Source: a bacterium (GTDB lineage: Bacteria; Planctomycetota; UBA11346). Taken from it: a stretch of 64,000 nt of DNA. Where the stretch lies: assembly GCA_020049615.1 (NCBI GenBank), contig JAIFKN010000003.1, positions 1 to 64,000 on the forward strand, read 5' to 3'. Positions 52,155 through 60,731 of this stretch are shown one piece after another. The number at the start of each line of letters is the position of its first letter. The stretch's first letter is position 1. The translations under genes and the position numbers were made by a program. The notes below the pieces were generated by a model that did not search any database, had not been told where the DNA came from, and saw only the letters and a list, made by a program, of their open reading frames with translations.

Positions 52155-52720
52155 GGCCGGTCCTTCACCCGCACCAGGCGGATGGTGCAGGAGGCGAGCA
52201 GCTGTCCGCCCATGGCGTCGAAGACATCGACCTCGACCCGCACGCTGCGCGCTCCGACGCCGCCAGGCGAGCCGGGCGTGCCGCTGAGCACGTCCGCCAG
52301 CGGTGCGGTCTCGCGCCGCTCGACGAAGTAGCCGTTGATGATGCCGCTGGCCTTGGCCGTCCCTTGGCGGTCATCCAGGCCGTAGGTGTCGGCCCGGGTC
52401 CAGGTCGAGGTGGCCCCATCGACCCACGGTGCGTCATCGACCGCCACTGCCATGGCCGTGGCCATGGCGGTACTGGCGGCCTGGGCGCTGGCGGCCAGGC
52501 GCAACCCGTAGATGAACAGGCCGGTGACCGAGAACAGGCCGAGGACCACGACCAGGGCCATGGCCAATACCTCGACCAGCGTGAACGCTCGTGGTAGCGC
52601 CGGCTTCAGCCGGCACGGACGGTGGACTTCAGTCCACCGAGGTGCGATGGACCTGGCCACGAGGCCGGCTGAAGCCGGCCGTCCGTGCCGGCTGAAGCAG
52701 GCGCTACGTATCCTGCTCAT
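52151..52720 (-). CDS. GspI-like pseudopilin with a REP-encoded leader
   Basis: This is a 189-residue protein. The prepilin helix AFTLVEVLAMALVVVLGLFS begins at residue 45 with the cleavage residue Ala in place of the usual Gly. The ATG at 52720 overlaps the upstream stop (ATGA). A 114-bp REP-type element (52594-52707) is inserted between ATGAGC and the cleavage site, giving a 45-residue leader. The mature part is short and GspI-like. Without the insertion the leader would read roughly MSR-A-FTLVE. It remains open in all 38 inserted codons. Confidence 0.78.
   Translation of the reverse strand: MSRIRSACFSRHGRPASAGLVARSIAPRWTEVHRPCRLKPALPRAFTLVEVLAMALVVVLGLFSVTGLFIYGLRLAASAQAASTAMATAMAVAVDDAPWVDGATSTWTRADTYGLDDRQGTAKASGIINGYFVERRETAPLADVLSGTPGSPGGVGARSVRVEVDVFDAMGGQLLASCTIRLVRVKDRP
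52594..52707. repeat. REP-type element with 29-bp inverted ends
   Basis: The ends GTAGCGCC..GGACGG (52594-52622) and its complement (52679-52707) match in 28 of 29 positions. Between them lie the perfect hairpin GGTGGACTTCAGTCCACC and a GCCGGC(T)GAAGCCGGC hairpin. GTAGCGCCGGCTTCAGCCGGC is the style of REP/BIME sequences mobilised by REP-associated tyrosine transposases. It is unrelated to the other repeat family but inserted in the same kind of place. Confidence 0.85.
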
Positions 52721-54027
52721 GGCGCGTACCACCAGCTGCGGCGTTCGAGCATCTCGGGCGTCACCGCATCGGTCACCGGCCGGCCACGCGGACGGCCGTC
52801 GCTCTCGGTGAGCAGATTGCCCTGGTAGGCGGCACGGGTCTGCGCGCGGCTCTGCCAGTCGGTGATGCTGCCATCGAGGGTGCCGGACAGGCGGTTGCCC
52901 ATCAGCGCCACGCGCACGTCGCCGACCGCGCTGATGCCGACGCGGAAGCAGGGCTGCAGGCTGCGCACCGCCGCCTGGGCGCTGGGGAACGCGTCGCTGT
53001 CGCTCTGCATGTCGGGGGCGAGCGTGATCCACCACCAGCCGCTGCGGGCCTGGTACGAGGTTGCCGGCCGCTCGTGGGCGGCATGGTTCCAGAAGTCGCG
53101 CCAGGTCGGATACAGATCGCCGAGGTCGCCCCAGCCGGGCACAGCGTTGCCGCCCGAGCCGCCCTGGCGCAGCCTGCTGTGGTAGCGCAGCTCCATGAAG
53201 CCCGGCACCACCACCGAACCGTCCGGACGGAAGGAGATGGTGCAGTCCAGCCAGTTGCCGTTGACCAGCGGTCGCGGCGCGTTCTGTGCCAGCAGCACGG
53301 TGGTGCCGCCGGAATCGACCATGCTGCCGAGCTCGACGTAGCTCAAGGTGCTGGTGCGGGTGGCGGGCGAGCGGCAGCCGGTGATGGTGCCGTCGTTGCC
53401 CTGGAAGTAGAAGCCGGCATTCGGCCGGTTGTCGGCGTCGCGCAGGGCGGTGTCGTAGCCGCCCCAGGGATGCAGCCGCCCGCTGCCGGCGTCCCACCAG
53501 CCGCACCACGGCCGGGGGTAGGTCGGCGGGAAGCGGGCGAAGCGGTCGGTCGGGCCGTTCCAGGTGTGGGCGTGGCCGTTGTCCTGGTCGGTGAGGGCGA
53601 GGAAGCGGACCTTGCGCGCCGGCAGCCGGTGCTGGTCGCCGATCCAGGCGTGCGGCACGCTGCGCACGATCTTGGCGACATTCTCTTCCCGGGAGTCGTT
53701 GCCCAGCTTCGCCGGGTTGGGCGGAGCCGGGCGGTTGGACGCCACGCTGGGCCCGATGATGCGGTACCAGTGCTCGCCGTCCCAGTTGTTGAGCAGCACG
53801 CCGCTGGTTCCGGCGCCATTCTGGAGGTGGAACGACACCGCATGCACCGCCTGCCGCTGCATCGCCAGGGCGCGGGCCTGCCGCAGCGTGGCGGCGAGTT
53901 CGTGCGCGGCGGCACCGACCTCCCCCATGCGCTTGTCCGCGGTGGTCTGCGACAGCCCGATCGAGGCGGCGAGGACGATGATCGCCAGCACTACGAGCAA
54001 CTCGATCAACGTGAAGGCGGAGCGCAT
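52717..54027 (-). CDS. GspH-like pseudopilin, enlarged
   Basis: The 436-residue protein has the prepilin start [22 protein letters not shown] at residues 1-22, with Glu in position 5 after cleavage; the Ala-1 replaces Gly. The N-terminal helix runs through GAAAHELAATLRQARALAMQR, which is the GspH-type motif. The remainder is a large beta-rich domain with Trp-rich loops (FWNHAAHERPATSYQARSGWWW). Typical GspH proteins are about 170 residues, so this one is more than twice that size. Its start lies 1 bp after the upstream stop and its stop overlaps the next start. Confidence 0.82.
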   Translation of the reverse strand: MRSAFTLIELLVVLAIIVLAASIGLSQTTADKRMGEVGAAAHELAATLRQARALAMQRQAVHAVSFHLQNGAGTSGVLLNNWDGEHWYRIIGPSVASNRPAPPNPAKLGNDSREENVAKIVRSVPHAWIGDQHRLPARKVRFLALTDQDNGHAHTWNGPTDRFARFPPTYPRPWCGWWDAGSGRLHPWGGYDTALRDADNRPNAGFYFQGNDGTITGCRSPATRTSTLSYVELGSMVDSGGTTVLLAQNAPRPLVNGNWLDCTISFRPDGSVVVPGFMELRYHSRLRQGGSGGNAVPGWGDLGDLYPTWRDFWNHAAHERPATSYQARSGWWWITLAPDMQSDSDAFPSAQAAVRSLQPCFRVGISAVGDVRVALMGNRLSGTLDGSITDWQSRAQTRAAYQGNLLTESDGRPRGRPVTDAVTPEMLERRSWWYAP

Positions 54028-54028
54028 G

Positions 54029-55174
54029 TCAGCGCAGATTCCGGTCGTAGATCGCCTGGAAGGGGATGGCGCGCTGGTTGCGCGGATCGTCACGGCGCCA
54101 GGCGAAGATCCCTTCCTGCCCGGCGCTCCACAGTTCGCAGTCGTTCTCGAAACCCGGCGCGGCGTAGTAGCGGCGATCGGAGCCGGCGAGCACGCCCGCG
54201 TCGGGCAGATAGGCGGCGTCGGCTGGCGTCGGCTGGCCGTCGCCGGCGTCGCCGGTGGCCAGGCGGATGCGGCCGAGGGCGAGCAGCCGCCAGCGCTGGG
54301 CGGCGACGATGCCGTTCCACGGACCGGTGCCGGGCCGGAAGCCGACCTGGCCGAGCCCGAACCAGCTGGTGTCGAGGCCTCCTATCGATCCCCAGCCGAT
54401 CTGCACGTTGCTGAACTGGATGCGCGGCAGGCACTGGCCGATCATGATGATGGGACGCCCCCAGGCATCGAGCACATCGTCGCCGGCGATGCGCGACTTC
54501 TCCAGCGCTCCATCGAGGTAGTCGTCGCACCAGCCGACCACCGCCGCGTCGCGCTCGGCCGGGGCGAGCAGCGGCGTGCCGGTGAGGTCCGCGACCGGTG
54601 CGGCTCCGCCAGGCTTGGCGATCAGCGGCCCCGGCAGGTCGAGGACCCCGGCCTGCACCGCCGCCCGCGCCCGCTGCGTCGCCAGGCGGTTGACCACGTA
54701 GGCCAGCTCGACGCTGTTCCAGCGGTCGGCGTTGTACCAGCCGACCAGCAGGCCGGCATCGGCCAGCGGTTGCACCCGCGAGGTCAGGTAGGTCAGGGTC
54801 GATGGCTGGCTCGCCCCTTCGGTCTCGGCGTCGAGATTGCAGCGGTAGGCGTACTTGCCGGCCGCGGCGCTGACAGCGCTGTTGAGCTTGCTCCGCTCGG
54901 TCGCGTCGAGGGCATGCCCGAGCCGGCGGGCGAGGCCGTTGCGCGCCGGGTTATCCGGCGTGATGTCGGCATCGGGATAGGACTGCCAGGGCAGCACGCC
55001 GACATCCTGCCTGAACATGCGCGCCGCGGCGTGGACGGTACGCAGGACCGATTCGGTGTTGATCCGCCTGGCCGAACGCATCGCCGTGCCCAGTAGCGGC
55101 ATGAGCATGGCGCCGAGGAGGGCGAGGATGCCGACCACGATCAGCAGTTCGAGCAGGGTGAAGCCGCGCTTCAT
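54029..55174 (-). CDS. GspG-like major-type pseudopilin, enlarged
   Basis: The 381-residue protein begins MKRGFTLLELLIVVGILALLGAMLMPLL, a perfect prepilin signature with Gly at -1 and Glu5. The helix continues as SARRINTESVLRTVHAAARMFRQD. A long extracellular domain includes DAWGRPIIMIG, a G/H-type strand motif common in PVC pseudopilins. GspG is normally about 140 residues. The ATG overlaps the upstream stop (ATGA). It is second in the operon after a smaller GspG-like protein. Confidence 0.85.
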   Translation of the reverse strand: MKRGFTLLELLIVVGILALLGAMLMPLLGTAMRSARRINTESVLRTVHAAARMFRQDVGVLPWQSYPDADITPDNPARNGLARRLGHALDATERSKLNSAVSAAAGKYAYRCNLDAETEGASQPSTLTYLTSRVQPLADAGLLVGWYNADRWNSVELAYVVNRLATQRARAAVQAGVLDLPGPLIAKPGGAAPVADLTGTPLLAPAERDAAVVGWCDDYLDGALEKSRIAGDDVLDAWGRPIIMIGQCLPRIQFSNVQIGWGSIGGLDTSWFGLGQVGFRPGTGPWNGIVAAQRWRLLALGRIRLATGDAGDGQPTPADAAYLPDAGVLAGSDRRYYAAPGFENDCELWSAGQEGIFAWRRDDPRNQRAIPFQAIYDRNLR

Positions 55175-55767
55175 GGGATGGCGGCGCCCTGGCGCACGTA
55201 GATCCAGCGCACGGCGTTGGCCCGGAGGTCGTGGCCGGCCGTCGGGCGGCCCCAGGACCAGACGTAGGCGAACGGCACCGCCTGCCGCGCCGGCTGGCCG
55301 CGCGCCGGGTTCCAGTCGTCGACATCGCCGGGCACGCGCACCGGATCGCCGGCGGCGTCGGCCGGCATCACCGCGACGCCGTCGCCGGTGGTATGGGCGT
55401 CGAGATGGTACAGCACCGGCTGCTTCCACGGGTCGATCAGCCCGGCCTCGCCGCCGTCGAGCGGACCGGTGACCGCGCCGCTGACGGCCAGGCCACGCAC
55501 CGCCAGCAGATCGGCGGTGCCGCCCAGGCGGATCGTGCGGTCGGCGCGGACCGGGGGGAAGCGGCGCAGCGGGTCCTCGCCACGATAGACCTGCATGGCG
55601 GCGTGGACCGCGCTGACCAACTGGCTGGCGGCGGCGGCGGCGGCGCGCTGGCGCACCGCGCCGATCGCCGGGATCAGCAGGGCGACCACCACCAGCACGA
55701 TGGCGAGCACCACCATGACTTCGACCAGGGTCATCCCGGTCCTCGTCTGGAGTGCTGCGTGGTCCAT
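55171..55767 (-). CDS. GspG-like pseudopilin, first gene of the operon
   Basis: The 198-residue protein carries RTGMTLVEVMVVLAIVLVVVALLIPAIGAVRQR as the prepilin helix, with Gly at -1 and Glu5, so the leader is about 11 residues. The mature part contains GLIDPWKQPVLYHLD, which is the conserved C-terminal region of GspG-type pseudopilins. It leads the operon that runs G-like, G-like, H-like, I-like, J-like, K-like and LamG/TPR. Nothing resembling GspE, F or D appears in the window. The ATG at 55767 is chosen because it leaves a normal leader; upstream ATGs would extend into the promoter region. Confidence 0.83.
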   Translation of the reverse strand: MDHAALQTRTGMTLVEVMVVLAIVLVVVALLIPAIGAVRQRAAAAAASQLVSAVHAAMQVYRGEDPLRRFPPVRADRTIRLGGTADLLAVRGLAVSGAVTGPLDGGEAGLIDPWKQPVLYHLDAHTTGDGVAVMPADAAGDPVRVPGDVDDWNPARGQPARQAVPFAYVWSWGRPTAGHDLRANAVRWIYVRQGAAIP

Positions 55768-55873
55768 GGCCTGAGCGTAACCATCCTTCCTGAGCAGGAT
55801 AGGGCAGGACGGAGTCGGACCCAAGCTGCGCTCCGGAGCCGGTGTACAGCATGCTCCCCCTGGTCACACACCG

Positions 55874-55890
55874 ACGGTGTCCTCCACCGT
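55874..55890. promoter_or_regulatory. Inverted repeat between pseudopilin operon and AraC gene
   Basis: ACGGTG-TCCTC-CACCGT is a perfect 6-bp-arm inverted repeat. It lies in the 167-bp divergent gap between the pseudopilin operon (start 55767) and the AraC gene (start 55935). It is a candidate operator, possibly for the adjacent AraC protein. Confidence 0.35.
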
Positions 55891-55934
55891 GGGCCACCCC
55901 TCTGTGCCCTCCCATCGGGCTTACCATACCGTCC

Positions 55935-56777
55935 ATGGATGATCCCACCCTCTCGGTCATGGGCGAGCCGCGGCGCATCGCCTTGTGGCAGCGGCTGATC
56001 AGCACGGCCCAGGACGGCATCGGCAAGCTGCACTACTGGACGGCCGATGACGGGCTGGAATCGGGTTCCCCCGGCCCCAGTCACCAGCACACCGTGCCGA
56101 CCCTGGTGCTGTGCCTCAGCGGCGGCGTCCGCGTGCTGGGCCGGAGCGCCCTCGACCTCGCCGCCGGCGACCTGCTGCTCATCGAGCCGGGCTGCTGGCA
56201 TGAGCATCTGCCGCACAAGGCCGGCTGCTCGTCGTTCGGTCTCGGCTTCCTCGCCGGTCGTTGCGACATCCTCTTCTTCGACGATACCGAGACGCTCTGG
56301 GGCGCTGTCCACGAGCAGCCTTACCGCGGGATCATGGATGCGCTCATCGCCACCCAGGAGCAGCCCGCGGCGCTGCGGGTCGGCATGCGTCTGCCGCTGG
56401 TCGACCAGATCCTAGCGCAGGTGATCAACGACCGCTCGACCTTCGTCGATTGGAAGCACCCCGGCGTGCTGGCGATGGCTGCCCACCTGTGGAATCACCT
56501 GCACGAACAGATCAGCGCCGATGACATCATCGCCAAGTCGGGCCTGGGCCGCACGACCAGCTACGAGATGTTCAGGTCGTTCTTCGGACGTACCCCGCAG
56601 CAGGAGCTGCTGGTGCAGCGCCTTGATCTCGCCCGGCACCTGCTCCGCCGCAACCGCAGCGTGACGGACGCAGCCGTGCTGTGCGGCTTCGCCAACCGCG
56701 CCGAGCTGACTCGCGCCTATCGCCGCCGCTTCGGCCATCCGCCGAGCGCCGACGCTGGTCCGGCCAAGCCAGTCTGA
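55935..56777 (+). CDS. AraC-family transcriptional regulator
   Basis: The 280-residue regulator has a cupin-like N-terminus (about 40-110; LVLCLSGGVRVLGRSALDLAAGDLLLIEPGCWHEH). Its AraC double HTH spans about 185-272 (ISADDIIAKSGLGRTTSYEMFRSFFGRTP and RSVTDAAVLCGFANRAELTRAYRRRFGHPP). It is divergent from the pseudopilin operon and could regulate it. It is convergent with the hybrid kinase gene, with 6 bp between stops, so it is transcribed alone. Confidence 0.87.
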   Translation: MDDPTLSVMGEPRRIALWQRLISTAQDGIGKLHYWTADDGLESGSPGPSHQHTVPTLVLCLSGGVRVLGRSALDLAAGDLLLIEPGCWHEHLPHKAGCSSFGLGFLAGRCDILFFDDTETLWGAVHEQPYRGIMDALIATQEQPAALRVGMRLPLVDQILAQVINDRSTFVDWKHPGVLAMAAHLWNHLHEQISADDIIAKSGLGRTTSYEMFRSFFGRTPQQELLVQRLDLARHLLRRNRSVTDAAVLCGFANRAELTRAYRRRFGHPPSADAGPAKPV

Positions 56778-56783
56778 ATCCTG

Positions 56784-59747
56784 CTACGTCGCAACTCCTC
56801 TGGCCAGCGCATCGGCCAGGACCTTGCCGAGGGCGGCGTTCTCGTAGGGCTTGGGCAGCAAGCCGGCCAGGCCGTTGGCGAGCAGGTCCTCCATGCGGTC
56901 GTCGTGGTAGCCGGAGGCGATGATCACAGGCAGATCCGGTCGGATGGCGCGCAAGGCTGCGAAGCACTCCCTTCCGCCCATCACCGGCATGCGCATGTCG
57001 AGGATCGCGGCAGCAAAGCTGTCTGGTTCGGCCCGCAGACGCTCGACCGCTTCCGCCCCATTGGCGACATCGACGATCTGGTAGCCGAGGCCGGACAGGA
57101 CGTCCACGGCCATGCTCCGGACCAGTTCGTCATCCTCAGCGACAAGGATGCGGCCGCTGCAATGCGTCGTGCCGACTGATGGCGTCGGGTTGGCGGCGGG
57201 CTTGGCTGCGGCCGCTGCCGGCAAGGTGATGCGCATGGTGGTGCCGGCGCCGGGCGTGCTGTCGACTTCGATGGTGCCGCCATGCTGCTGCACCGTGCCA
57301 AGGGCCGAGGGCAGGCCCAGGCCAGTGCCCGCGCCAGGGGCCTTGGTGGTGAAGAACGGCTCGAAGATGCGCGGCAGGACCTCGGGCGGGATGCCCGTTC
57401 CGGTATCCGCGACCGTCAGTTCGATGTGGTTGGAGTCGGCGAGACTGCGGCTCGCGATCCGCAGCCTGCCGCCGTCGGGCATGGCATGGGTGGCGTTGAT
57501 GCACAGGTTCATCAGCGCGGTCTGCAACTGCGCCGGATCCCCGTGGACGGTCGCCTCACCGGCGGCCAGGTCGAGTTCGAGCACGATGCGCGGATCGAGC
57601 GACAGCCGCAGCATGCCTACGGTCTCGTGCACGAGCTGGTGCAGATCCAGCTCGGACGCCGCCAGCGGCTGCCGCCTGGCGTAGGCCAGCATCTGCCTGG
57701 TGATGCCGGCCGCGCGCGTGCCGGCGGTGGCTATCATGCGCACGTGCTGGTGTCCTTTGAGGTCACCGGCCGACAGGTGCGACTCGAGCAGCCCGGCGCC
57801 GCCGATGATGGCGGTGAGGATGTTGTTGAAGTCGTGGGCGATGCCCCCGGCGAGCTGGCCGAGGACGCGCAGGCGTTCATCCCGTTCGGCGCGTTCCCGG
57901 ACGTTGTTCTCCTCGGTGACATCGCGGAACACCAGCACCACGCCACGCAGCACGCCATCCTCGCCGCAGATCGGCGCGCCGCTGTCGGCGATGTGGCGCT
58001 CGCGTCCATCCCGGGCGATGAGCACGGTGTGGTTGGCCAGCCCGACGATCCGTCCGCTGGCAAGCACCTGTCGGACCGGATTCTCCACCGTGGCCCGCGT
58101 CTGGGCGTTGACGATGCGGAAGACCTCGTCGAGCGGACGGCCCACTGCATCGTGCCGGCTCCAGCCGGTCAGTTCCTCGGCGACCGGGTTGAGGTCGATG
58201 ACCAGTCCGGCGGTGTCGGTGGCGATCACCGCATCGCCGATCGAGCGGAGGGTCACGCGCAGGCGCTCCTCGCGCTCGCGCAGTTCGGCTTCTGCTCTAA
58301 CCCGCTGGGTGATACGATGGGCCACCCCAATGACGCCATCGATCGCGCCGTCGCGGCGGACAGGCACGAGCATCGTCTCGAAGACCTCATCCCCGACACG
58401 CGTCTCGTCGGTCACCGTCCGTCCCTGGAACGCGCGGTCGATATCGGCCACGATGTTTGAGAAGGCGGCGTAGCAGGTCCTGGCCTCCAGTCCGACCACT
58501 TCGCCCGGTCGCAGACCAAGTGCCTCCAATCCGCGCCCCTCCGACATGAGGAACCGGCCGTCAGCCCCGATGTGGAAGAAGATCAGATCGACGTGGTCGA
58601 CCACCAGCCGCCATTCCCGCTCGCGCCGGCGCAGATCGGCGTCGGCGCGGCTCAGGGCCAGCCGGTAGCGCCAGCGTTCGGCGCGCATCCACAGCAGATA
58701 GATGGCTGCGCCTGCCAGCGCCAGGCCGAGGAGGCCGCCTGCCCAGGGCAGCCAGCCCGGGAAGGCGTCGGGCTGGGGAGGGGTCCAGACGAAGCCGTCA
58801 AGCCGAGTGCCGGCGGGGATGACGCCGCGCTCGGCATAGATGTCGGCCATGCGCTGCCACCGCGCCGGATTCACCTGGCCCACGGGGATATGCGACGCCT
58901 GGACCAGTTCGGCGATGCGTTCGCCCTCGTAGCGCAGGTGATCGCGCGTCTTGCCCTGCTCTCGGACGCCAGGCATGCCCAGGATCTGGTCGATCATCTC
59001 ATCGGGATGCGCCAGCGCATACTCCCAGCCACGGATCGTCGCCTGGCGCATCGCCTCGACGCGGTCGGGCCGCCGCCGCGCCTCCTCGGCGCTGGTGAAC
59101 AGCGTATCGCCATAGAAGTCGATGCCGTAGTCGATCGGTCGCAGGATCAGCGGCTCGGCGCCGCGCTGGCGCAGCAGCCAGGGCTCATTGGTCAGGTAAT
59201 CGACCGTCGCGTCGACCTCGTCGCGCAGCAGTGGTTCCACTGACCACGTGTGCGCGACGAAGCGCAGGCGCTCGACCGGCAGGTGTTCACGTGCGAACAT
59301 CGCCTGGATCTCCGCCTGGTCGTCGGGCGAGGACATGATCGTCGCATCGACGAAGTCGGCGAGGTAGCGGCGGGCTCCACCCTGTTTCGCCATGAGGATG
59401 AGCGGCGAGTGCTGGAAGATCGGTGCGATGGCGACGACAGGCTTGCCGGCGGCCCGTTCACGGACCAGATCGGAGGAGCCGACGCCGTAGCTGGCCGCAC
59501 CGGAGAGTACCGACTGGACCGGGTAGATGCCCGCTGCTGGCACAGTGAGGCTGACGCGCAGGCCCACCTGGTCGTAGTAGCCCTGGTCGATGGCGGCGTA
59601 GTAGCCGGCGAACTGGAACTGGTGGTGCCACTTCAGCGCCAGCACCACCTCCTCGGGTTCTCCGGCGGGCAGGGCGACCAGGCAACTGATCGCGGCGACA
59701 AGTCGGACAGCGCACCACAGTGGCAGAGCCATACGGGCAGGATGCAC
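56784..59747 (-). CDS. Hybrid sensor histidine kinase with an NMT1/THI5-type periplasmic binding domain
   Basis: The 987-residue protein has a signal/anchor segment (about 10-27). A periplasmic binding-protein domain of the NMT1/THI5-like type follows (about 32-310), with LKWHHQFQFAGYYAAIDQGYYDQVGL, a canonical opening. A membrane helix lies near 328-350. Two PAS domains occupy about 370-490 and 505-625. The phospho-acceptor His is in LAGGIAHDFNNILTAI near 645. The ATPase domain is about 740-860 (LMNLCINATHAMPDGG and PGAGTGLGLPSALGTVQQHGG). A receiver domain (868-985) has the phospho-Asp in AILDMRMPVMGG near 915. The ligand is probably a pyrimidine- or thiamine-precursor-like small molecule, judged by family only. 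Confidence 0.88.
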   Translation of the reverse strand: MHPARMALPLWCAVRLVAAISCLVALPAGEPEEVVLALKWHHQFQFAGYYAAIDQGYYDQVGLRVSLTVPAAGIYPVQSVLSGAASYGVGSSDLVRERAAGKPVVAIAPIFQHSPLILMAKQGGARRYLADFVDATIMSSPDDQAEIQAMFAREHLPVERLRFVAHTWSVEPLLRDEVDATVDYLTNEPWLLRQRGAEPLILRPIDYGIDFYGDTLFTSAEEARRRPDRVEAMRQATIRGWEYALAHPDEMIDQILGMPGVREQGKTRDHLRYEGERIAELVQASHIPVGQVNPARWQRMADIYAERGVIPAGTRLDGFVWTPPQPDAFPGWLPWAGGLLGLALAGAAIYLLWMRAERWRYRLALSRADADLRRREREWRLVVDHVDLIFFHIGADGRFLMSEGRGLEALGLRPGEVVGLEARTCYAAFSNIVADIDRAFQGRTVTDETRVGDEVFETMLVPVRRDGAIDGVIGVAHRITQRVRAEAELREREERLRVTLRSIGDAVIATDTAGLVIDLNPVAEELTGWSRHDAVGRPLDEVFRIVNAQTRATVENPVRQVLASGRIVGLANHTVLIARDGRERHIADSGAPICGEDGVLRGVVLVFRDVTEENNVRERAERDERLRVLGQLAGGIAHDFNNILTAIIGGAGLLESHLSAGDLKGHQHVRMIATAGTRAAGITRQMLAYARRQPLAASELDLHQLVHETVGMLRLSLDPRIVLELDLAAGEATVHGDPAQLQTALMNLCINATHAMPDGGRLRIASRSLADSNHIELTVADTGTGIPPEVLPRIFEPFFTTKAPGAGTGLGLPSALGTVQQHGGTIEVDSTPGAGTTMRITLPAAAAAKPAANPTPSVGTTHCSGRILVAEDDELVRSMAVDVLSGLGYQIVDVANGAEAVERLRAEPDSFAAAILDMRMPVMGGRECFAALRAIRPDLPVIIASGYHDDRMEDLLANGLAGLLPKPYENAALGKVLADALARGVAT

Positions 59748-59924
59748 GGGGGAGGGTATGCGGCAAGCGGAAGACGGAACGGCATCGCAATCGGAGCGTT
59801 CCCCATCCCGGACGGTTGACGTTGCCCTTCTGCGTCACGGTTGATCGGCCGCCGTGTACGAATTGCACCTGGCTGGGCCGCCGTGGCACCGGCACGGATC
59901 GTCCGGGTGCTTATCCTCAGGAGC

Positions 59925-60692
59925 ATGTCGACGGGAAGAACGTCCAAGATGGGTTTCACCCTGATCGAGTTGCTGGTCGTGGTCTCGATCATCGCGGTCC
60001 TGGCCGGCCTGCTGCTGCCGGCGGTACGACTGGTGCGGGATGCGGCCCGTAGCGCCGTCTGCCAGAGCAACCTGCACCAGATCTCGCTGGCCGGGCTGTC
60101 CTATGCCAACGACAGCGATGGGTTCCTGGTCCCCAACTACGGCACCAACCCTGATGGCTCGAACAACCCGAGCTACACCGACTTCCTGGTGCCGTACATC
60201 GAGATGAATTCGGGCACCTCCAACAGCCAATTGCGGAATGTCTATGTCTGCCCGGCAGGTCGGCCCATGGCGGTCACCGCCACCTGGTTCTGGTTATGGA
60301 ACTACGCTCTGAACGAAGCCGTCCATCCAACCTTCTGGGCCCCAGACTGGAAATCGGTCAACATCTCTCGGGTGCGCAACCAGGCCCTCACCATCGACCT
60401 GAGCGACGCCAGCCAGCCGAGCAGCGATGCCACCGGCAACTCATCGCGCGTGATCAACGTGTGGCCCGACTGGGCGTCGAACAGCGGCATCTATGACAAG
60501 GACAGCAGCTGGGCTGCGGATCTGGCCGGCCCGCAACCCGACGAGACCTATCATTCCACCGTCCGTTACCGGCACGGCTCCAGCGGGTGGAACGGGCAGC
60601 GCGCCAACATCGCCTGGCTGGACGGCCATGTCTCGTCGGTCGCCCATGAGGCGCTGGTGAAGAACGTGCATTTCGCGGCGTATCTGCGCTGA
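59925..60692 (+). CDS. Prepilin-like H-X9-DG protein
   Basis: The 255-residue protein begins [34 protein letters not shown], with Gly at -1 and Glu5 after cleavage. It then has the DUF1559-type early domain [28 protein letters not shown]. It ends with the H-X9-DG element [25 protein letters not shown]. Such proteins are abundant in Planctomycetes, Lentisphaerae and Verrucomicrobia. They are exported by type II-like systems or act at the cell surface. It has no visible operon partners. Its presence supports the existence of a prepilin peptidase elsewhere in the genome. Confidence 0.88.
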   Translation: MSTGRTSKMGFTLIELLVVVSIIAVLAGLLLPAVRLVRDAARSAVCQSNLHQISLAGLSYANDSDGFLVPNYGTNPDGSNNPSYTDFLVPYIEMNSGTSNSQLRNVYVCPAGRPMAVTATWFWLWNYALNEAVHPTFWAPDWKSVNISRVRNQALTIDLSDASQPSSDATGNSSRVINVWPDWASNSGIYDKDSSWAADLAGPQPDETYHSTVRYRHGSSGWNGQRANIAWLDGHVSSVAHEALVKNVHFAAYLR

Positions 60693-60731
60693 AGGACCGA
60701 GCTCCTGCGCGCGAGGCGCGGGGCCGCCAGG

